Below are positions 57,860 to 64,000 of a stretch of 64,000 nucleotides of DNA, piece after piece. The first letter of the stretch is position 1. Each line of letters opens with the position of its first letter. Both the position numbers and the translations under genes were made by a program. The stretch comes from Gammaproteobacteria bacterium MOLA455 (GTDB lineage: Bacteria > Pseudomonadota > Gammaproteobacteria > Pseudomonadales > Porticoccaceae): contig AZIN01000003.1 in the NCBI GenBank assembly GCA_000511875.1, positions 238,450 through 302,449 on the forward strand, written 5' to 3'. The notes beneath the pieces were generated by a model. The model ran no database searches and had not been told where the DNA came from. It worked only from the letters and a program-made list of their open reading frames with translations.

Positions 57860-57923
57860 TGGTTAGGGGCTAATCGTTACAGGCTAATCGTTACGGGCTA
57901 ACTGCTACAGGCTAAGGGCCAAC
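57854..57923 (+). repeat. 14-bp tandem repeat spanning the ispG stop and the ispG-hisS gap
   Basis: Five units of 14 bases, each beginning GGCTAA, run head to tail. The two best are GGCTAATCGTTACA (57868-57881) and GGCTAATCGTTACG (57882-57895); the outer units diverge. The first contains the ispG stop. The array fills almost the whole gap before hisS. Confidence 0.9.
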
Positions 57924-57928
57924 AACTT

Positions 57929-59203
57929 ATGAAACTTCAATCCATTCGCGGAATGAATGACTTACTTCCCGATCAGTCTCCCACTTGGCAATATCTTGAG
58001 CGAGTGATTGGCGATGTGTTGGCGCGCTACAGCTACCGAGAAATTCGCTTTCCGATTCTCGAGCAGACCGAACTGTTTAAGCGTTCCATCGGTGAAGTGA
58101 CTGACATAGTCGAAAAAGAAATGTACAGCTTTGAAGACCGCAATGGCGACAGCCTGAGTCTGCGCCCAGAGGGTACCGCCAGCTGCGTGCGCGCCTGCAA
58201 TCAAAACGGCTTGCTACATAATCAGATACAGAGACTCTGGTATACAGGTCCGATGTTCCGTCACGAGCGCCCCCAGAAAGGCCGCCTGCGTCAGTTCCAT
58301 CAGGTCGGTGTCGAAGCCTTTGGCCTAAATGGTCCGGATATAGATGCCGAGCTGCTACTGATTACCGCGCGACTGTGGCAAGCGCTAAAAATTGATCAGG
58401 CAGTCACCCTGCAGATTAATTCCCTTGGTACATCTGCCGATCGCAAACGCTATCGCACTGCACTGGTCGACTATCTCAGCGCTCGTCACGACCAACTCGA
58501 CGAAGACAGTCAGCGTCGACTGCATTCCAACCCCATGCGTATTCTCGATAGTAAAAATGCCAATACCCAGGCACTACTAAACCATGCGCCGGTTCTGCAA
58601 GACTATATAGATAGCGAATCCAAAGAGCACTTTCTGCAGCTGCGCACCATGCTCGATGCTGCAGGTGTTAGCTATGAAATTAATCCTCGCCTAGTACGCG
58701 GCCTCGATTATTATTCGAAGACTGTTTTTGAATGGGTTACCAGTAGTCTCGGTGCTCAGGGAACAGTTTGTGCCGGTGGTCGCTACGATGGCCTAGTTGA
58801 GCAGCTTGGCGGCAAACCCTGCCCCGGAGTTGGCTTTGCTATGGGCATGGAAAGGCTGGTGTTGCTCCTTGACGAGTTGGGCGTAGTGCCGGATAGTGTC
58901 GGCCAGACGGTGGATCTGTATTTGGTTGCCGTCGGCGATGTGGACAGCCAGGCGCTGGTGCTCGGAGAAAATTTGCGTACTCACTGTCCAAATCTGCGCT
59001 TGCAGACTAACTGCGGTGGTGGAAGTTTTAAATCGCAAATGAAAAAAGCCGACAAAAGTGGCGCCTCTATTGCTCTAATATTGGGCGAAGATGAAGCAGA
59101 AAAAAATACAGTGGGGGTCAAATTCTTGCGTCAAGATCGCCCCCAGGAAACGGTTGATCAGGACCAACTGGCCAACCTAATACTTACATTAACAACTGAT
59201 TGA
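57929..59203 (+). CDS. hisS: Histidyl-tRNA synthetase
   Basis: The 424-residue class II synthetase begins [12 protein letters not shown] and has motif 2 ([17 protein letters not shown]), the histidine motifs [15 protein letters not shown] and AGGRYDGL, and motif 3 ([15 protein letters not shown]), then an anticodon-binding domain. Length equals the E. coli enzyme. Confidence 0.98.
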   Translation: MKLQSIRGMNDLLPDQSPTWQYLERVIGDVLARYSYREIRFPILEQTELFKRSIGEVTDIVEKEMYSFEDRNGDSLSLRPEGTASCVRACNQNGLLHNQIQRLWYTGPMFRHERPQKGRLRQFHQVGVEAFGLNGPDIDAELLLITARLWQALKIDQAVTLQINSLGTSADRKRYRTALVDYLSARHDQLDEDSQRRLHSNPMRILDSKNANTQALLNHAPVLQDYIDSESKEHFLQLRTMLDAAGVSYEINPRLVRGLDYYSKTVFEWVTSSLGAQGTVCAGGRYDGLVEQLGGKPCPGVGFAMGMERLVLLLDELGVVPDSVGQTVDLYLVAVGDVDSQALVLGENLRTHCPNLRLQTNCGGGSFKSQMKKADKSGASIALILGEDEAEKNTVGVKFLRQDRPQETVDQDQLANLILTLTTD

Positions 59204-59212
59204 GGAACACCT

Positions 59213-59926
59213 GTGGCAGACCATATTACTGAAGAAGAGCAAATCGAAGCCCTAAAGCGTTGGTGGGACGAGAATGGCAAACAGGTCGTTTTGGCCATAG
59301 TGCTCACTGTTGGCGGCTATTTTGGCTGGCAAGCTTGGACCGACCATCTTGAGGATCAAACCGCAGCAGCATCGCTGGTTTATCAAGAAATGCTGGATAA
59401 CTTGGGCGATGCAGTGACCGCTGATACCCTCGCCACGGACAAGCAGGCTGAGATTAGTCAGCTGGCCGACACGCTCAAGCAGGATTACAGTAATACTCAA
59501 TATGCTTTTTACGCCGCGCTGATCAAAGCCAAACTGGCAGTTGAAAGCACTGATCTAAGTGCCGCCAGTGTTGAGCTTCAGTGGGCGATGGACAATGCCC
59601 ACGACAGTGTAAGCGAGAATATCGCTCGCTTGCGACTGGCGCGAGTTGAGGCCGCCGCCGGCAATCTGGACGCAGCTCTGCAGTTAGTGCAGGGTGTCGA
59701 CGCTGGAGAATTGAAGTCAGCCTTCGACGAGGCCAAAGGCGATTTCTATCAGCAGCAGGGTAATGCTGGCGCTGCTTACACGGCATACGAAGCAGCCATG
59801 ATGGGCATTGATGCGGGTAACAGTTCAGCGAGCCAGTTGTTGCAACTGAAAATTAGCCAAGTAAAGCCGGTTATTTCAAAAGCCGTTGAAGCAGAAAAGT
59901 CGGTGGAACAGGACGACGCCTCATGA
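59213..59926 (+). CDS. yfgM: YfgM, membrane-anchored TPR protein of the SecYEG/PpiD periplasmic chaperone network
   Basis: The 237-residue protein has a short cytoplasmic segment (EEEQIEALKRWWDENGK), one membrane helix (about 23-43) and a periplasmic TPR-like region with the TAAASLVYQEML motif. E. coli YfgM binds SecYEG and PpiD. The GTG start has GAGGA six bases before it. Its stop overlaps the bamB ATG. Confidence 0.92.
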   Translation: MADHITEEEQIEALKRWWDENGKQVVLAIVLTVGGYFGWQAWTDHLEDQTAAASLVYQEMLDNLGDAVTADTLATDKQAEISQLADTLKQDYSNTQYAFYAALIKAKLAVESTDLSAASVELQWAMDNAHDSVSENIARLRLARVEAAAGNLDAALQLVQGVDAGELKSAFDEAKGDFYQQQGNAGAAYTAYEAAMMGIDAGNSSASQLLQLKISQVKPVISKAVEAEKSVEQDDAS

Positions 59927-61068
59927 AAAAACTTAATTTATTACTCTGCGCATTGTTGATCTCTGGCTGTAGTTGGTTTGGTGGCGACGATGAAGACGAA
60001 ATAAAGCCAGCAGAGTTGGTTAAATTCGAACAGCAGGTAAAGATTAAGAAGCAGTGGTCAACAAAAGTTGGCGGCGGCAACAAGACGTTTTGGACAAGTC
60101 TGCGTCCTGCTGCGAATGATACAACAGTGTTTGCCGCTGACCACGACGGTAAGGTCAGCGCGATTGATATAGCCTCAGGCAAACGTCTCTGGAGCACCGA
60201 GTTAGATGTCTCGATCTCTGGCGGTGTTGGTTATGCGCCTGGCCAGGTCATGGTTGGCAGTATTGAGGGTGAGGTCTATGTATTGAGTGCTGCAGACGGC
60301 GCAGTGATTTGGACTGCCACTGTCAGCTCGGAAATTTTAGCTAGCCCCCAAGGGAATGGCGAGGTAGTTGCGGTTCAGACTATAGATAATCAGCTCTTCG
60401 TCTTTGACGCACAAACCGGTGTGGCCATTTGGCAACATGAAGACGAGGCGCCGTTGCTGACAGTGCGTGGCACCAGCACCGCCCTGGTCACAGATAGAAT
60501 GATCTTGGTTGGTTTTGATTCAGGTAAATTAATAGCCTTTAACCCAGAAAATGGCTCACTAATTTGGGAGTCTCGTCTGGCGTTGCCAAAGGGTCGTACC
60601 GATTTAGAGCGCATGGTTGATGTCGACGGCGAAGCCTTGCTGGTCGATGATGTGATCTATGCAGTAACCTATCAGGGCCGATTGGGTGCCATATCTCGCG
60701 GTACCGGCAGAAGCCTGTGGTTCCAAGATAGCTCTTCACACAGCTCGCCGGCCTACAGCGCTGGTCAGGTTTTTGTCAGCGAAGCGGACAGCATAGTGCG
60801 TGCTTTCAATTCTGGTAGCGGACAGGTGACCTGGACTAATGATCAGCTATTCTTACGCCGTGTCACTGGCCCTGCAACATTAGCCGGCTATATGGCTGTT
60901 GCTGATGCGGAGGGCTATCTGCACCTGTTAAACCCCGATGACGGCAGCTTTGTTGCCCGCACTAAGGTCGACGGCAGTGGTGTTAGCGCAGCTATGTTGA
61001 CCGTCGGTGACAGCTTGATTGTGCAGTCCAATAGCGGGTCCCTGAGTGCCTTTAAAATTCAGCAATAG
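59923..61068 (+). CDS. bamB: BamB, outer-membrane assembly lipoprotein
   Basis: The 381-residue protein has a lipobox ISGC (about C16), then an eight-bladed PQQ-type beta-propeller with repeated WxxxxxG-type units (GKRLWSTEL, GAVIWTATV, GVAIWQHED, GSLIWESRL, GRSLWFQDS, GQVTWTND). It is part of the Bam complex that inserts beta-barrel proteins. It overlaps yfgM by four bases. Confidence 0.96.
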   Translation: MKKLNLLLCALLISGCSWFGGDDEDEIKPAELVKFEQQVKIKKQWSTKVGGGNKTFWTSLRPAANDTTVFAADHDGKVSAIDIASGKRLWSTELDVSISGGVGYAPGQVMVGSIEGEVYVLSAADGAVIWTATVSSEILASPQGNGEVVAVQTIDNQLFVFDAQTGVAIWQHEDEAPLLTVRGTSTALVTDRMILVGFDSGKLIAFNPENGSLIWESRLALPKGRTDLERMVDVDGEALLVDDVIYAVTYQGRLGAISRGTGRSLWFQDSSSHSSPAYSAGQVFVSEADSIVRAFNSGSGQVTWTNDQLFLRRVTGPATLAGYMAVADAEGYLHLLNPDDGSFVARTKVDGSGVSAAMLTVGDSLIVQSNSGSLSAFKIQQ

Positions 61069-61086
61069 CTAGCCCATTGATCCAAA

Positions 61087-61121
61087 AGCCTCCACTGTGA
61101 TTATGCAGGGCAGTGGAGGTT
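61087..61121 (+). terminator. Hairpin terminator after bamB
   Basis: CCTCCACTG (61089-61097) and CAGTGGAGG (61111-61119) form a perfect nine-pair stem, followed by a T-rich but broken run (TTCTCTTCTGGTTTTC). It lies 20 bases after the bamB stop and likely ends the ndk-bamB block. Confidence 0.65.
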
Positions 61122-61179
61122 CTCTTCTGGTTTTCTTGATCTATAGTCAGCTTGTATTGGTGTCCACAGAGATCAACCT

Positions 61180-61821
61180 ATGATTCAACTTAACAGCAAC
61201 AAGCTCAAGCAGGCCGAGGCGAAATTTTTGTCCCGCTATCCTGGCGGCTTTGCCGATCCGGAAGTGGTTAAAATTGGCAAGCGCCATGCCATGGAAAAGA
61301 TGACCACCATGGCCCATGAGAGCTTTAGCGCCAGAGCGCGAAAAAATATCAGCCAGTACGCAGAGGATATGGCCAAAATAGTGGGTCGCTCTTCGATGGT
61401 CTCGATGTTTGAGAAACCCAAGTTCCGCGACTTTGTTAAGCATTTGGCCCCCGGAGAACAGTCCTTTATGGTTCAGGCCATGCACGATTTGTTGCATACA
61501 GATAATAAAGAGGCCGGTTTTCAAGCCCTAGTGGAACTGTTGAAAACTGAAAAACTGGCGAAGTGGAGTCTAATTTCAATTATTCCCACTTACTATGCGC
61601 CGACCATTGAAGTCTTTGTAAAGCCCACCACTGCGAAAAATGTCATTAAGCATTTTGATGTTGAGGGCTTGGTCTACAAGCCAAACCCGAGTTGGGAGTT
61701 CTATACTGCCTACCGCGATCTAATTAACCAGGCAAAAACTAAAGTCGACAGCAGTCTGTCGCCATCCAATGCGGCATTTACTGGATTTTTGATGATGGCA
61801 ATGCCGTCTTCCGACGATTAA
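61180..61821 (+). CDS. Protein of unknown function between bamB and der
   Basis: The 213-residue protein is not one I recognise. It has no signal peptide or clear membrane helix, is mostly helical with many Lys, Ala and Met, and has a central FVKHLAPGEQSFMVQAMHDL stretch, a Tyr/Pro-rich IIPTYYAPTIEVFVKP segment and an acidic end. A weak ribosome site precedes the ATG. Codon use looks like the neighbours. It is flanked by terminators on both sides, so it is a single-gene unit put into the usually adjacent bamB-der pair. A leader peptide or toxin role is not supported. Confidence 0.7.
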   Translation: MIQLNSNKLKQAEAKFLSRYPGGFADPEVVKIGKRHAMEKMTTMAHESFSARARKNISQYAEDMAKIVGRSSMVSMFEKPKFRDFVKHLAPGEQSFMVQAMHDLLHTDNKEAGFQALVELLKTEKLAKWSLISIIPTYYAPTIEVFVKPTTAKNVIKHFDVEGLVYKPNPSWEFYTAYRDLINQAKTKVDSSLSPSNAAFTGFLMMAMPSSDD

Positions 61822-61892
61822 TACTAAGGAGCATTTAAGAGACATGGCAACTACATCTTTTCTTTAGTGTGATGTCCGGTCAACTAACGTAG

Positions 61893-61922
61893 AATGCCGC
61901 ACTTAAACTATGCGGCATTTTT
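61893..61922 (+). terminator. Terminator-like hairpin directly before der
   Basis: AATGCCGCA (61893-61901) and TGCGGCATT (61911-61919) form a perfect nine-pair stem around a nine-base loop, ending in a TTTT run only seven bases before the der ATG. No Shine-Dalgarno sequence fits between it and the start. It may end the upstream transcript or control der. Confidence 0.75.
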
Positions 61923-61928
61923 AATTCC

Positions 61929-63332
61929 ATGATTCCTGTTATCGCCCTTGTTGGGCGCCCCAATGTTGGTAAATCAACTCTATTCAATCGACTCACGCGC
62001 AGTCGTGACGCCCTAGTGGCAAACTATTCTGGTCTGACCCGCGATCGCAAGTACGGCGATGGCGAGATGTATGATCGGCGCTTTATGGTTATTGATACTG
62101 GCGGCATCAGTGGCGAGGAAGAGGGCATAGACGTAGGTATGGCTGAACAGTCCCTGTTGGCCATGGATGAAGCCGATATCGTGTTGTTTATTGTCGACTG
62201 TCGTTCAGGAATTATTGCCGCCGATCATATGATCGCCGAGACCCTGCGCAAGAAAAACCGCAAAGTCTATTTAGTGGCCAACAAAATCGATGGCCTGGAT
62301 CCTGCAGAGGCACTGGCCGATTTTTATCAGTTGGGTTTCTCCGGCATGTTCCCGACTACAGCAACCCACGGTCGCGGCGTACGCTCGATGATGGAGGAGC
62401 TGCTCGAACCCTATCCCGAATACGCCGAACCGGATAACAGTGGGTTAAACGGTATTCGAATCGGCGTAGTGGGTCGTCCCAATGTAGGTAAATCAACACT
62501 GGTCAATCGCCTGTTAGGTGAAGATCGAGTAGTGGTTTTCGATGAGGCTGGTACAACTCGCGACAGCGTTTATATCGACTATGAGCGCCACGGCAAAAAG
62601 TACACGCTGATCGATACCGCCGGTATTCGTAAGCGTAAAAATATAAAGTTGGCGATTGAGAAATTCTCGATTGTTAAAACACTGCAGGCTATTGATGATG
62701 CCAACGTCGTAGTACTGATGGTCGATGCCCACGAAGGGTTGGTGGAGCAGGATCTCCATTTGATGGGGTCAGTAATCGATGCCGGTCGCGGTTTGGTTAT
62801 AGGCGTCAATAAATGGGATGGCCTGGAGCCGGAAAAGCGCGAGAAGATCAAGGAAGATATTAAGCGCCGGTTGCGCTTTGCTGAATTTGCCGATGTACAC
62901 TTTATATCAGCCCTGCATGGTACTGGTGTCGGTAATCTCTATGACTCCATTGAAAACGCCTATCGTGCTGCTACCGATGCACTCAGTGCTTCACGCTTGA
63001 CCAAGGTATTGGAAGGCGCGGTGGAGGAGCATCAGCCGCCGCTGGTTCACGGGCGACGTATCAAGCTGCGTTTTGCCCACGCCGGTGGACGCAACCCGCC
63101 AATCATTATTGTTCACGGCAACCAAACCGATTCAGTACCTGCTCAATACACTCGTTATTTGGAAAAGATCTTTCGCCGCGAGTTGGGTTTGCACGGCACC
63201 CCTGTGCGAGTGGAATACCGTACTTCAGAAAACCCCTATAGCACTAAAGGCAAGGCAGTCAACAAGCCAACCTTTAAGAAAAAGCCGGTGACTAAGTACA
63301 GTAAGCGGCAGGATGACAAGAAAAAGAAGTAG
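61929..63332 (+). CDS. der: Der (EngA), double-GTPase for 50S ribosome assembly
   Basis: The 467-residue protein has two G domains, each with GRPNVGKST (about 8-16 and 185-193), DTGG/DTAG switch-2 motifs and NKxD (NKID, NKWD), then a KH-like C-terminal domain with [13 protein letters not shown] and a Lys-rich tail. It is needed for 50S subunit maturation. The start is fixed by conservation ([13 protein letters not shown] at once), although no ribosome site precedes it. Confidence 0.98.
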   Translation: MIPVIALVGRPNVGKSTLFNRLTRSRDALVANYSGLTRDRKYGDGEMYDRRFMVIDTGGISGEEEGIDVGMAEQSLLAMDEADIVLFIVDCRSGIIAADHMIAETLRKKNRKVYLVANKIDGLDPAEALADFYQLGFSGMFPTTATHGRGVRSMMEELLEPYPEYAEPDNSGLNGIRIGVVGRPNVGKSTLVNRLLGEDRVVVFDEAGTTRDSVYIDYERHGKKYTLIDTAGIRKRKNIKLAIEKFSIVKTLQAIDDANVVVLMVDAHEGLVEQDLHLMGSVIDAGRGLVIGVNKWDGLEPEKREKIKEDIKRRLRFAEFADVHFISALHGTGVGNLYDSIENAYRAATDALSASRLTKVLEGAVEEHQPPLVHGRRIKLRFAHAGGRNPPIIIVHGNQTDSVPAQYTRYLEKIFRRELGLHGTPVRVEYRTSENPYSTKGKAVNKPTFKKKPVTKYSKRQDDKKKK

Positions 63333-63742
63333 TTGTTAAATTGCCGGTTTTTCTGCGCTTAGCTCGATCGCAGGGGCGCATGATGTGCTGCCTCTCGCTA
63401 ACATCATTCTCCGTCGCGCGGAATCCACTGTCATGCCAACTCCGTTATCTCAGCCACTAAAACTTTCTCTCGAGGGCATGTGAGACATCTCTTGGTAGCA
63501 GGTCCGGCCTCGCAAAGTGCCTCGCTAGCTTTCTTAGGGCTAATTACCTAAATCTCTCATGTCCTAGCTCTGGCTTGACGGCAGGTTGGTGGGCTGCAAA
63601 ATTGTCAAACTCTTAAAGCAAAAACTCGAACCGGCCGGCATAAATCAGACGGTTTTTTAACCGCCAAAGGTAGGTTGTCCAAAGTCAAACTGGTCGCGGA
63701 AACTACAATAGTGAAAGCATTGCATTTAATTACCATTTTCTG
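63333..63742. other. Non-coding region between der and the rrn promoters
   Basis: This 410-base stretch has no credible gene. It holds an imperfect inverted-repeat pair (about 63472-63571) and a weak hairpin with a T run at 63629-63658 that may end der transcripts. The last part is AT-rich upstream of rrn P1, where UP elements or Fis sites would be expected; I could not pin one down. Confidence 0.5.
63629..63658 (+). terminator. Weak intrinsic terminator in the der-rrn gap
   Basis: AACCGGCCG pairs with CAGACGGTT with two mismatches around an eight-base loop, followed by a T run (63653-63658). It would insulate the rRNA operon from der transcription. Confidence 0.45.
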
Positions 63743-63770
63743 TTGACATGTTCAGCGCTGACGCTAGAAT
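63743..63770 (+). promoter_or_regulatory. rrn promoter P1
   Basis: TTGACA (63743-63748) and TAGAAT (63765-63770), spaced 16 bases, are followed at once by a GC-rich discriminator (GCGCCCTCCC). That combination marks growth-rate- and ppGpp-controlled stable-RNA promoters. Confidence 0.85.
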
Positions 63771-63854
63771 GCGCCCTCCCAACAGAAATGTTGAGAAGAC
63801 CAAGTTAGACCAGTTACAGAGAGTGGATTTAGTGTTATTTAGTTCATTATTATG

Positions 63855-63882
63855 TTGACAAAAGGTTGGCGATCTATAGAAT
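63855..63882 (+). promoter_or_regulatory. rrn promoter P2
   Basis: A second TTGACA (63855-63860) and TAGAAT (63877-63882), again 16 bases apart, with discriminator ACGCCCCCC, lie 112 bases after P1. The same spacing and hexamers in both strongly support a tandem rrn promoter pair. Confidence 0.85.
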
Positions 63883-64000
63883 ACGCCCCCCGCTCTGATG
63901 AGCGAATCGTTCTTTAAAAATTTAATCAAGCAATGCGTGTGGGTACTTGCTAGTTGATGTTGGATTATAAAACATCAAAAGCAAGTAACTCATAGATTCA
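63883..64000 (+). other. rRNA operon leader with boxA
   Basis: GTTCTTTAAAAA (63909-63920) matches the boxA antiterminator of E. coli rrn leaders (TGCTCTTTAACAA), and GTGTGGGTACTTG (63937-63949) matches the conserved leader segment (TGTGTGGGCACTCG) that follows. The mature 16S rRNA should start within roughly 100-150 bases beyond the window end. No part of the mature 16S is seen here. Confidence 0.85.

Noticed and set aside
63726..63929. 67-residue minus-strand frame at the window end
   Set aside because: It runs antisense through both rrn promoters and the boxA leader.

Overview
The window looks like chromosome of a marine-type gammaproteobacterium. The isc cluster, the ndk-rlmN-pilF-ispG-hisS-yfgM-bamB-der block, purM-purN-hda, rnfABCDGE and a gammaproteobacterial rrn leader are all in familiar arrangements. 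Gene content (TonB receptor with a sugar locus, DUF3604, HupE/UreJ) would fit the Cellvibrionales or SAR92 side, but that placement is inference and not proven by anything here. Most of the window is ordinary, densely packed chromosome. I see no prophage, transposase, integrase, CRISPR array or tRNA.

Layout. 0.1-2.5 kb: Yip1-type membrane protein, MscS channel, CorA transporter. 2.7-4.8 kb: cbpA-cbpM, then a second, internally deleted copy of cbpA and the 3' stub of a threonine/serine dehydratase, a small scarred region. 4.9-7.1 kb: VOC protein and a ThDP-dependent enzyme. 7.1-12.6 kb: complete rnf operon on the minus strand. 12.8-15.8 kb: metG and, divergently, apbC/mrp. 15.9-17.2 kb: a repeat-containing lipoprotein. 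17.3-24.7 kb: a sugar (probably sucrose or fructoside) utilisation locus with MFS permease, LacI regulator, TonB receptor, GH32/68-clan hydrolase and ROK fructokinase, tied together by four matching 14-bp operators. 25-31.2 kb: dcd, DUF3014 and DUF3108 proteins, purN, purM, DUF2066, hda. 31.2-36.4 kb: sppA, DUF2069, wrbA, arsC, YihY, TlpA-like lipoprotein. 36.5-40.1 kb: aldehyde dehydrogenase, an Ada-like protein lacking its acceptor cysteine, an APC permease. 40.3-44.6 kb: a compact four-gene group (small membrane protein, exported DUF3604 protein, parvulin, HupE/UreJ protein) that could be a functional unit. 44.6-52 kb: suhB, trmJ and iscRSUA-hscBA-fdx-iscX, with a near-perfect type 1 IscR site over the iscR promoter. 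52.1-63.3 kb: a FimX-like degenerate GGDEF/EAL protein, ndk, rlmN, pilF, ispG, hisS, yfgM, bamB, an unrecognised 213-aa gene and der. The rodZ gene usually found between pilF and ispG is absent. 63.3-64.0 kb: a non-coding region ending in two tandem rrn promoters and a boxA leader; the 16S gene should begin just past the window.

How genes work together. The sugar locus gives outer-membrane uptake (TonB receptor), inner-membrane transport (MFS), cytoplasmic cleavage (clan GH-J enzyme), phosphorylation (fructokinase) and local control (LacI protein). The isc genes build Fe-S clusters that ispG, rlmN, rnfB and rnfC in this window need. Best candidates for something not well described: the DUF3604-parvulin-HupE group, the acceptor-less Ada-like protein, the unknown bamB-der gene with the hairpin abutting der, and the cbpA duplication scar.
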